A DNA stretch of 64,000 bases from positions 1,919,501 to 1,983,500 of the forward strand of contig NZ_CP045508.1 of assembly GCF_013376475.1 (NCBI RefSeq). Direction: 5' to 3'. The notes below the pieces were generated by a model. The model had not been told where the DNA came from and searched no databases. It saw only the letters and a list, made by a program, of their open reading frames with translations. Shown here piece after piece: positions 38,189 to 46,400 of this stretch (its first letter is position 1; each line of letters begins with the position of its first letter). Both the position numbers and the translations under genes were made by a program. The DNA is from Desulfolutivibrio sulfoxidireducens (GTDB lineage: Bacteria > Desulfobacterota > Desulfovibrionia > Desulfovibrionales > Desulfovibrionaceae).

Positions 38189-39643
38189 ATGCATCCCAAA
38201 CGACGACAGATCGGCCGCCTGGGCATCCCCTTCAAGCTCTTTTTCGTTTTCACGGTCATTTTGGCCATCAGCTACTTCACGACCTCGACCCTTTTTATCT
38301 CCATCCGGGACACTGTGGACATCACCCGGGACATCGTGAAGGTCCGCTTCGAGGTCCTGTCCATTTCCCAAAGGATGATCGACAGCCTGTTGTCCATGGA
38401 GGAAAACCAGAAGAAGTATCGGGTGCTCCGCGAGGACGAATACAAGAAGTCGTTTTTGGCCTCCCTTCAGGAATACCGCAACGCCATCTGGAGCATCCTG
38501 TGGTTCCGTTACGAGGGCTTCGCGGTCTGGGAGGGGCTGCACGAGGAATTCAAGGCCGAGTTTCCCGACCTGGCCGCCGGGGCGGACCTTCCTGGCGATC
38601 CGTGGGTCCCCCAGGAGAAACTCAACCGCTGGATCGAGATCATCCTGGACGCGCGGCGGGAGAACGAACGGGTCATCGAGACGGGAATGCGCAATCTGTA
38701 TTCCTTAAGCGAGCAGTCCGTGAACCGCGGCGTCAACGGACTCATCGTCTCCGTGGCCGTGGCCCTGGTGGGCATAGGCTACCTGGTCTTCACCGTGAGC
38801 CGCCCCCTGCGGGAACTGCGACGCGGTATCCGGGCCTTCACCGTGTCCGGGAGGCTCGAACCGGTCCGGGTCTTTTCCAAGGACGAACTGGGGGAACTGG
38901 CCTCGGCCTTCAACGAGATGACCCTGCGCCTCAAGGATGAAGAGAAGATGCGCACGGACTTCATCGACATGCTCAGTCACGAGATCCGCACCCCCCTGAC
39001 CTCCATCCGGGAATCGGTCAATCTTATCAAGGAAAACGTCTTCGGCGAGGTCAACGAGCGCCAGAGGCGTTTCCTGGACATCGCCGGGGACGAACTGGAG
39101 CGTATCTCCAACCTGCTGACGCGGCTCATGCGCGTTTCCAGCATGGCCTCCCAGATCGTGGACATCACTCTGACCCCGCTGAGCCCGGCCGAACTTCTGA
39201 ACGAGGTCCTGGACAAGGCCTCGCCGTCGGCCGAGGCCAAGGGAATTTCACTGGAGATTCGCGCCGGCGGCCATATCCCGCTCATCCTTGGGGACGAGGA
39301 GCTTTTGGGACAGGCATTGCTCAATCTGGTGGGCAACGCGGTCAAGTTCTCCCCCCGGAACAGCATGGTGACCTTGGGGCTGGAGATGGCCGACGGCGGC
39401 CACAAGGCGCTTTTCAGCGTCACCGACGAGGGCCCGGGCATTCCCGAGGAGGAGCAGCAAAACGTGTTCAACAAGTATTATCGCGGCGTGGCCACCAAAA
39501 AAACCACCGACGGCATCGGCCTGGGCCTGAACATCGCCCGAACCATCGTGGAGGCTCACGGGGGGGATATCTGGCTGACCAGCCTGCCCGGCAAGGGCTG
39601 CACATTTTACTTTACAATCCCTGTGGGCGGAGAGAGAGGATAG
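38189..39643 (+). CDS. Sensor histidine kinase, QseE/GlrK-like
   Basis: A 484-residue inner-membrane kinase. ATG 38189 is chosen because MHPKRRQIGRLGIPFKLFF begins a membrane protein directly; an upstream in-frame extension looks random. Helices lie at about 17-37 and 190-210, flanking a periplasmic helical sensor of about 150 residues. A HAMP linker follows, then the phospho-acceptor IDMLSHEIRTPLTSI near 262 and ATPase motifs NLVGNAVKF, DEGPGIP and GIGLGLNIARTI. The order kinase, small lipoprotein, sigma-54-type regulator matches E. coli glrK-qseG-glrR. It probably senses envelope stress and phosphorylates the regulator at 40258. Confidence 0.92.
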   Translation: MHPKRRQIGRLGIPFKLFFVFTVILAISYFTTSTLFISIRDTVDITRDIVKVRFEVLSISQRMIDSLLSMEENQKKYRVLREDEYKKSFLASLQEYRNAIWSILWFRYEGFAVWEGLHEEFKAEFPDLAAGADLPGDPWVPQEKLNRWIEIILDARRENERVIETGMRNLYSLSEQSVNRGVNGLIVSVAVALVGIGYLVFTVSRPLRELRRGIRAFTVSGRLEPVRVFSKDELGELASAFNEMTLRLKDEEKMRTDFIDMLSHEIRTPLTSIRESVNLIKENVFGEVNERQRRFLDIAGDELERISNLLTRLMRVSSMASQIVDITLTPLSPAELLNEVLDKASPSAEAKGISLEIRAGGHIPLILGDEELLGQALLNLVGNAVKFSPRNSMVTLGLEMADGGHKALFSVTDEGPGIPEEEQQNVFNKYYRGVATKKTTDGIGLGLNIARTIVEAHGGDIWLTSLPGKGCTFYFTIPVGGERG

Positions 39644-39653
39644 GGACGTGGAA

Positions 39654-40250
39654 ATGCAGTGTCGCAAATGGATGCGGGCCGCCGTCATGACCTGTGCCGT
39701 CGCGGCGACGGGATGTCTTGCGGGTTGCGCGGAAAAAGCCCCGCCGCCTCCCTTCTCGCCGACGCCCCTGCCTGTGGCCACGTCCGAGGAAACTCCCCCC
39801 AAGGCCGAGGACCCCAGATACGTCGACGCCGTCACGGCGCTCCTTGGCGGGGACGCGGAACTGGCCGCAACCCTTTTCGAACAGGTGCGTCAGAGCGCCG
39901 GGGACGAGCCCTCGCGGCGTCGCGCCCTGTACGGTTTGGCCTGCGCCAGGCTGCTTCTGGCCCAGGACGAGAAGGAACTTGCCAAGGCCAAGGCGCTGTG
40001 GGAGACGTGGCGCGCCGGTTCCCCTCCCGGGGGGGATGGCGAGGATCCCCGGCTCATGGCCGGCATGTTGCCCCATTTCCGTCCCGTCTTTCTGCTCAAG
40101 GACTTGAAGGCCGCCTGCGAAAAGGAATGCGACAAGCGGCTGTTGGAAAAGGAAGAGGAAGTCCGGCGGATCATCCAGCGCCAGGTCCAGGCCCTGGAGG
40201 AGATCCATCGGGAGATCCAGGAAAAAAAGAAGGGACTCTCCACCTATTGA
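39654..40250 (+). CDS. Lipoprotein, QseG-like by context
   Basis: A 198-residue lipoprotein. Its N-terminal signal ends in the lipobox LAGC (CLAGCAEKA). A Pro-rich spacer follows, then a helical domain (DAVTALLGGDAELAATLFEQ, RRALYGLACARLLLA), and a highly charged coiled C-terminus (LLEKEEEVRRIIQRQVQALE). ATG 39654 is used, with AGGGA about nine bases upstream; GTG 39648 is possible. It is encoded between a histidine kinase and its response regulator, the position of QseG, an outer-membrane lipoprotein that controls the kinase. Sequence similarity to QseG is not evident by eye. Confidence 0.82.
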   Translation: MQCRKWMRAAVMTCAVAATGCLAGCAEKAPPPPFSPTPLPVATSEETPPKAEDPRYVDAVTALLGGDAELAATLFEQVRQSAGDEPSRRRALYGLACARLLLAQDEKELAKAKALWETWRAGSPPGGDGEDPRLMAGMLPHFRPVFLLKDLKAACEKECDKRLLEKEEEVRRIIQRQVQALEEIHREIQEKKKGLSTY

Positions 40251-40257
40251 CGCGACC

Positions 40258-41688
40258 ATGAACCACGCTCCAATCCAAGGGAAAAACGTCCTGGTGGTGG
40301 ATGACGATCCGCATATCCTGGAGGTGCTCGACGCCAGGCTGGCCTCGGCCGGCTATCACGTGCGCCGGGCCGCCAGCGGCGAGGAGGCCCTGGAGCGTCT
40401 CAAGGGCGCGTCCGTGGACTTGGTCATCTCCGATATCCGCATGCCCGGCATGGACGGCATGAAGCTCCTTGAATCCATGGAGCGGTTCCATCCCGGTCTG
40501 CCTATCATCCTCCTGACCGCCCACGGCAGCATCTCCGGGGCCGTGGAGGCCATGAAGCACGGGGCCGTGGACTACCTGACCAAACCCTTCGACGGCCGGG
40601 AGCTTCTGTCCAAGGTGGCCGCCATCCTGCTCAAAACCGCGCGTCACGATCAGGTTTTCGGCGGGGGCAAGGCGGCCCTGGTGGGCGAAAGCCGGGCCAT
40701 GCGGGAACTGGCCGCCCTGGTCGAGCGGGTGGCCCCCCGGGACGTCAACGTCCTGGTGCTTGGCGAGTCGGGAACGGGCAAGGAACTGGTGGCCCACCAT
40801 ATCCACGAGAAAAGCGCCCGCCGGGCCGGACCGCTTCTGATCGTGGACTGCGGGTCGACCCCGGCCGGACTTCTGGAGAGCGAGCTTTTCGGTCACGTCA
40901 AGGGTTCGTTCACCCATGCGGTCAAGGACAAAAAAGGGCTCATCGAGCAGGCGAACCAGGGAACCCTTTTTTTGGACGAGATCGGCAACATCAGCGCCGA
41001 GATGCAGGTGCGACTGCTGCGTTTTCTGGAAAACCACAAGATCCGGCGCATCGGCGACGTTCGGGAGATTCAGGTCGACTGTCGGGTCATCGCCGCCACC
41101 AACGCCGACATCTTCAAGGAGGTGGCGGCGGGCAGGTTCCGCGAGGACCTGCTGTACCGCCTCAAGGTGGTGACCATACATGTCCCCCCCCTGCGGGAAC
41201 GCCGGGAGGACATTCCGATTCTGGCCGAACATTTCGTCCGGGAGTTTTGCCGCCGGCAGGGAATGCCCTCGGTGATCCTGCCTCCGGAGACCGCCGCCGC
41301 GATTTTGAACTATTCCTGGCCCGGAAACGTCCGCGAACTCAAAAACGCCCTGGAGGGCGGGGTGGTCCTGTGCTCGGATGGGGTGCTCCGGCCCGAGGAC
41401 CTTCAGTTGCGTCATTCGGACGGCATGGCCGCGCCCCCGGACGCGCCCGGTCGGTCGGGATATGAAGGCCCGGTCGCCGCGGTCGCGACGCCCGGCGCCC
41501 CGGCCGGCGAGGGCCAGCCCCTGTCCCTGGAGGAAAGCGAAAAAAAGGCCATCATCCGGGCCCTGGAGGAATCGGGCTGGGTGCAAAAGGACGCCGCGCC
41601 GCTTCTGGGCGTGAGCCGGCGGGCGCTCAACTACAAGATTCAGAAATACGACATCGAGATTCCCAAACGCCGCGCCCTCAAAAAATGA
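40258..41688 (+). CDS. Response regulator with AAA+ enhancer-binding domain, QseF/GlrR-like, altered GAFTGA loop
   Basis: A 476-residue regulator. The receiver (about 10-125) has DDDP and the phospho-acceptor Asp in [13 protein letters not shown]. The AAA+ domain (about 140-375) has Walker A GESGTGKE and Walker [11 protein letters not shown]. The sigma-54 contact loop, GAFTGA in active family members, reads GSFTHA (near 215). The C-terminal Fis-type helix-turn-helix is [21 protein letters not shown]. It follows the kinase and lipoprotein genes with seven bases' spacing. The loop change may weaken sigma-54 activation or mean a different mode of action. Confidence 0.92.
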   Translation: MNHAPIQGKNVLVVDDDPHILEVLDARLASAGYHVRRAASGEEALERLKGASVDLVISDIRMPGMDGMKLLESMERFHPGLPIILLTAHGSISGAVEAMKHGAVDYLTKPFDGRELLSKVAAILLKTARHDQVFGGGKAALVGESRAMRELAALVERVAPRDVNVLVLGESGTGKELVAHHIHEKSARRAGPLLIVDCGSTPAGLLESELFGHVKGSFTHAVKDKKGLIEQANQGTLFLDEIGNISAEMQVRLLRFLENHKIRRIGDVREIQVDCRVIAATNADIFKEVAAGRFREDLLYRLKVVTIHVPPLRERREDIPILAEHFVREFCRRQGMPSVILPPETAAAILNYSWPGNVRELKNALEGGVVLCSDGVLRPEDLQLRHSDGMAAPPDAPGRSGYEGPVAAVATPGAPAGEGQPLSLEESEKKAIIRALEESGWVQKDAAPLLGVSRRALNYKIQKYDIEIPKRRALKK

Positions 41689-41883
41689 CAGCGTCGCCCG
41701 GGAGCCCCGATGCGTGATGCGGAAAAATCCGTGCGGACCGGGCCGCGTTTTTTATGAAATTCAGGTGACAAATCCACGATATCCTCATCTTTCCTGTTAC
41801 ATACGGATTGAATCTTTGATAGGTATGGACCGTTCGTGAAATCCGGCGTCCACGCCAGACAACCGCCAACCCGGGACCTTTTC

Positions 41884-42618
41884 ATGGCCAACGGCCGTAC
41901 CGTCTCCGCCTTTTTCGATACCGGCGGGGAAAAAATATCCCGCCAGGTCGTGCTTCCTTTTCGCAAGTCCCTGGAAATAAGCATCAAAAGCATCAAGGTC
42001 CGGTTTTTCCGGTCCATGATCACGGTGATCGGGCTCATTTTGGCTGTGGCCTTTTTGGGGTTCGTGCTGGCTGGCGCGGATGTGGCCACAGGACTTCTGC
42101 TCTCGGGGGACCCGGAACTGCGCGCCGTCCTGATCAAGGCCGGCTACGATTTGCCACCACAGCCTCCGGAAACCGTCGGGGCCGATCAGGCGGACCTGGA
42201 AGGGGTGGGGACCGGGGCCAAGGAACGCTGGATCGTCATCCTGTCGCTTCTGGTGTGCACCGTGGGCATCGTCAACGCCCAACTCATGGCCGTGACCGAA
42301 CGCTTTCGGGAGATCGGGACCATGAAATGCCTGGGCGCCCTGGACAGCTTCGTGTTGCGCCTTTTTTTGATCGAGGCGGGCCTGCAGGGACTGGCCGGGT
42401 CGTTTCTCGGCGCGATCCTGGGGGCGGTGGCCGCCATTTTGGCCGGTCTTTTCCGCTTCGGCGCGGCGGCCGTGATCCATCTTCCCTGGGGGGCGCTGGT
42501 CCTGTCCATGGGGGCGGCCGTGGCCGTGGGGTTTGTTTTGAGCCTTTTGGGCGTGGTCTATCCGGCCGTGGTGGCCGCCAGGATGCGGCCCGTGGAGGCC
42601 ATGCGCGTCCAGGAATGA
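41884..42618 (+). CDS. Short FtsX-like ABC permease
   Basis: A 244-residue inner-membrane protein. ATG 41884 is chosen; GTG 41836 would add 16 residues with no family match. One helix lies near 45-66 (MITVIGLILAVAFLGFVLAG) and three more in the C-terminal half, ending in VVYPAVVAARMRPVEAMRVQE, the typical MacB/LolC-type C-terminus. VTERFREIGTMKCLGA is the FtsX coupling helix. The loop between helix 1 and 2 is only about 70 residues. It opens the 41.9-53.9 kb operon and pairs with the ATPase that starts 61 bases later. Confidence 0.88.
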   Translation: MANGRTVSAFFDTGGEKISRQVVLPFRKSLEISIKSIKVRFFRSMITVIGLILAVAFLGFVLAGADVATGLLLSGDPELRAVLIKAGYDLPPQPPETVGADQADLEGVGTGAKERWIVILSLLVCTVGIVNAQLMAVTERFREIGTMKCLGALDSFVLRLFLIEAGLQGLAGSFLGAILGAVAAILAGLFRFGAAAVIHLPWGALVLSMGAAVAVGFVLSLLGVVYPAVVAARMRPVEAMRVQE

Positions 42619-42679
42619 GGCGGGATTTTCTCGGGGTGGCCATCGGGGCCGCCGTGGCGGTTTTTCGCGCGAGGGGCGG

Positions 42680-43420
42680 ATGGAAACGGGACACAATATC
42701 GTTCGGGTTTCCGAGGTCACCAGGACCTTCCGTATGGGAACCCAGGTCGTCCAGGCCTTAAAAGGCGTGGATCTGTCCATCCAGGCCGGGGAATACCTGT
42801 CCATCATGGGACCCTCGGGATCCGGAAAAAGTACGCTTTTCAACATGATCGGCGGACTGGACAAGCCCTCGACAGGCAAGGTGTACATCGACGAGGTGGA
42901 CATCGCCCAGCTCGATGCCTACGAACTGGCCTGGCTCAGGAACCGCAAGATCGGCTACATCTTCCAGACCTTCAACCTCATCCAGGTCATGACCGCCCTG
43001 GAAAACGTCACCCTGCCCATGATCTTCGCCGGCCTGTCCAATGACGAGGCCGTGGAAAAGGGCCTGGAACTTCTAGGACTGGTCGGGCTTCGCGAACGCC
43101 ACGCCCACAAGCCCAACGAACTCTCCGGAGGCCAGCAGCAGCGGGTGGCCATCGCCCGGTCCCTGGCCAACACCCCGGCCATCATCCTGGCCGACGAGCC
43201 CACCGGGAACCTGGACCTCAGCACCGGCGAGGAGATCATCGCCCTGCTCAAACATTTGAGCAGCGAACGCGGGGTAACCGTTATCTCCGCCACCCACGAC
43301 CACAAGATGCTGGCCGTGTCCGACCGGGTGGTCTGGATCCGCGACGGCCGCATCGACAAGATCGAAAGCCGCGACCAGCTCAACATCTCCGTTGGCGTCA
43401 TCACCTCCAAGGACGCATAG
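42680..43420 (+). CDS. LolD/MacB-type ABC transporter ATPase
   Basis: A 246-residue ATPase. Walker A is GPSGSGKS, the signature LSGGQQQR, and Walker B IILADEPTGNLD with SATHDHKML. FQTFNLIQVMTALENVTLPM is typical of the LolD/MacB/FtsE group, which drives mechanotransmission rather than ordinary uptake. It lies between two FtsX-like genes and is in position to serve both. The ATG is preceded by GAGG-like GAGGGGCGG. Confidence 0.95.
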   Translation: METGHNIVRVSEVTRTFRMGTQVVQALKGVDLSIQAGEYLSIMGPSGSGKSTLFNMIGGLDKPSTGKVYIDEVDIAQLDAYELAWLRNRKIGYIFQTFNLIQVMTALENVTLPMIFAGLSNDEAVEKGLELLGLVGLRERHAHKPNELSGGQQQRVAIARSLANTPAIILADEPTGNLDLSTGEEIIALLKHLSSERGVTVISATHDHKMLAVSDRVVWIRDGRIDKIESRDQLNISVGVITSKDA

Positions 43421-43428
43421 GCGGACGC

Positions 43429-46400
43429 ATGGCCGGATATGACGCAAAGGGAGCATCATTGCCGGGGGCGTCGCCTTGGATGCGCCGCCTGGGCGCCCGG
43501 GCGCTCGCGGTCGTTCTTTTCTGCGCCGTGGTGGCCGGTTCCGGCCTCGGGGCCATGGCCGCCTCCCGTCACAAGGCCGCGAAGCGGGAGGGCGCCGCCC
43601 CCCGGGTGACGGTCATGGAACGCATGCCCGCCTCGGCCGGGGCGGACTTCGAACGCTCGGTCATAAGCGCCCTGGCCGCCCTGGGGGACCGCCGGGCCGG
43701 AACCCCCGGGGGGGAGGCTACAGCCGATTTCGTGTTCGATTTTTTTTCCTCCCTGGGCGTCGGCGAGGCCGGACGGCAGGCCTACCAACTGCCGTTTCTG
43801 GGCCATGGCCCGGTAGGAATCGAGATCGCGGGCGGCGCGCGTGCCGCCCGGGCCTTGCCCACGGATTTAAACGCCCTGACACCGGGGGCCGTGCCGCCCG
43901 ATGGCCTGGGAGGCAAGGCGGTCTATGGCGGCCGGGGGGATTTCAGGGAGTTGTCCGGCCGGGAGGTAAGCGGCCAGATCGTGCTTATGGAGCTTGATTC
44001 CGGAAAAAACTGGATCAACGCCGCCCAACTCGGGGCCAAGGCCCTGGTGTACATCGACCGGGGCGTGGACGGCGGACCGTCCACCGCCGGATTCTACCGC
44101 GACAAATTCGAGCTCACTCCCATCCGCTTCCCCCGGTTCTACATGCCCCTTTCCGAGGCCAAGGCCCTTTTTGGCGATTTCGAGAGCGCCGCCTTCGAGC
44201 CCCCCGAGGTGCGGGTGACGGCCACGTCGCAGTGGAAACAGACGGTGGCCGAGAACATCTTCCTGTTCATTCCCGGAAACGACCAGGCCCGGGCCCACGA
44301 GGTGGTCCTGGTCGAGGCCCCCTACGATACCGGGGCCTTCGTGCCCGGCCTGGCCCCGGGAGCGGACCAGGCCGCCTCCCTGACCGCGCTTCTGCGCCTG
44401 GCCCTGGAACTGAAGGCCGCGCCCCCCGCCCGCTCGGTGCTTCTGGCGGCCACATCCGGCCAGGGCCGGGAACTGGCCGGGATGCGCGAACTGATCACGG
44501 CCATGCGGGTCAAGGGACGGGACCTGCGGGGCGTTGTGCGCGATCTCAAGATCGACATCGAGCGGGACACGGCCACCCGGGAGGCCCTCAAGGCCGCCCT
44601 GGACTCGGGCGGCGCCGGCGAGGTCCTTTTGTCCCCGGCCGTGAGCCAGGCCCTCGTCACCGGACTCAAGGACGCGGTGGATTCCCTGACCATGCGGCTT
44701 ATGCGCCTGCGGCTGGAGACCAGGGGGGCCGAGGAGAGCGTGGAGGGGAGCGTTTTGGCCGAGGAGCGCCGGGTCATGCGCCGCCTGGTGTGGCTCGATG
44801 ATTTCTCCACAGTGACCCCCGAGGAACGCCAGGTGCTGTTGGCCCTTATTCCCCAGGCCATGGCCAGGCTCCAGGAGAACGTGCAAAGCGCCGAGGACCA
44901 GTTGCGCTGCATGCAAAGCGCCCGGGAACTGCGCCGACTGGTGGGGGACAAGGACATCCTGGCCGCCGTCTCCCTGCATCTGTCGAGCAAGGGCAACGGC
45001 GTGGGGGCCTTTTGCGAGGGCTTCACCTACGATCTCAAACCCGAGGTGAACATCTCCCAGTGCTACGGCCAGATCGGCCGTTTTCTGGCCGACACGGCTG
45101 GGGACATCGAATCCGCCATGGGCCTTTCCGGCGGGGGGGAGGCCTTTTTCCGCGACGCCCTGCGCCAGAGCCGGCTGCGGCCCTGGCAAAGCTATCTCGT
45201 GGACAAGCCCAAGCTCGGCGGCGAGGTCAGCGCCAGGGCCGGCATCCTGGGCCTGACCCTGGCCACGGTCAATGACGCCCGGTCCCTGTGGGGCACTCCG
45301 GACGATACCGTGGACCGCGTGGATTTTCCCTTTCTCGAACGCCAGGCCCGTTTCACCACCAGGCTTTTGGCCGCCGTGTGCTCCCAACCCTTTGATCCCG
45401 GCGACAAAAAACCACGAAACGTGCTGGCCGGACTGACCGGCCGGGCCAACTTCATCCGGCAGGGCGAGCTTTTTCCCGAACGGCCCGCTCCGGGAACCGT
45501 CTTTCTGGTGTATCAGGGCAAGTCGCGTTTTTATGCCATGGCCGACGCCAAGGGTATTTTCCGGGTCAACGGCCTCTCGAGCAGCAAATACGTCCTGGAC
45601 AAGGCCATCATCGAGGGTTTCCGCTTCGATCCGGACACGGGCGAGGCCGTGTGGGCCGTGGACAAGAAGCAGACCGGCAAGGACGCCTACCGGGTCAAGA
45701 TGTCCCGGGACGCCATGGAAACCGACCTGATCATGTTCGGGTGCGACCAGAGCACGCTTTTTTCCGCCCTGGACCCGCGCACCTTCCGCTATTTCACCAA
45801 GATCGAGCTTCTCGACGGGAGGCGCGAGGCCCCGCCCATGCGCTCCTGGTTCAGCCGCCTGGACACCCTGGACTCCACCCTGTTGACCCTCTTTCTTGAA
45901 CCCGGGATATCCTACAAGCTCATCCTGTCGGACACGGTCCTGGCCCGCAAGATGATCCTTTTGAACGCCTCCAAGCAAGACCCTCACGGCACGGGCTATT
46001 CGGTGGACCAGTGGCCCATCCTGCCGGTCACGGAGATGGCCGCCGCCCGGGACATGTGGGATCTGCTGGCCCCCAGGATCAAGAACCTCGAGGACCACGG
46101 CATCTTCAACGAACGCATCCGGGAGTTGGAAAACGCGGGCACGGCGTATCTGAAAAAGGCCGAGGAGGCCCTGGCCGGGCAGGCCTACGAGACCTTCGTC
46201 TCCGAGGCCAGGGCCAGTTGGGCACTGGCCACCCGGGTGTACAACGATGTGGAAAAGACCCAGAAGGACGTGCTGTTGGGCGTTCTCTTCTACATCGCCC
46301 TGTTCGTGCCCTTCGCCTACTGCCTGGAGCGGGTGATTTTCTGCTACGCCGACATCCACAAGCGCATCCTGGCCTTTTGCGGCGTCCTGGCCGTGGTCAT

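Noticed and set aside
41689-41883. Possible sigma-54 promoter before the FtsX/OPT operon
   Set aside because: I found no convincing TGGCAC-N5-TTGC element in this 195-base gap. Only AT-rich sequence consistent with an ordinary promoter is visible.
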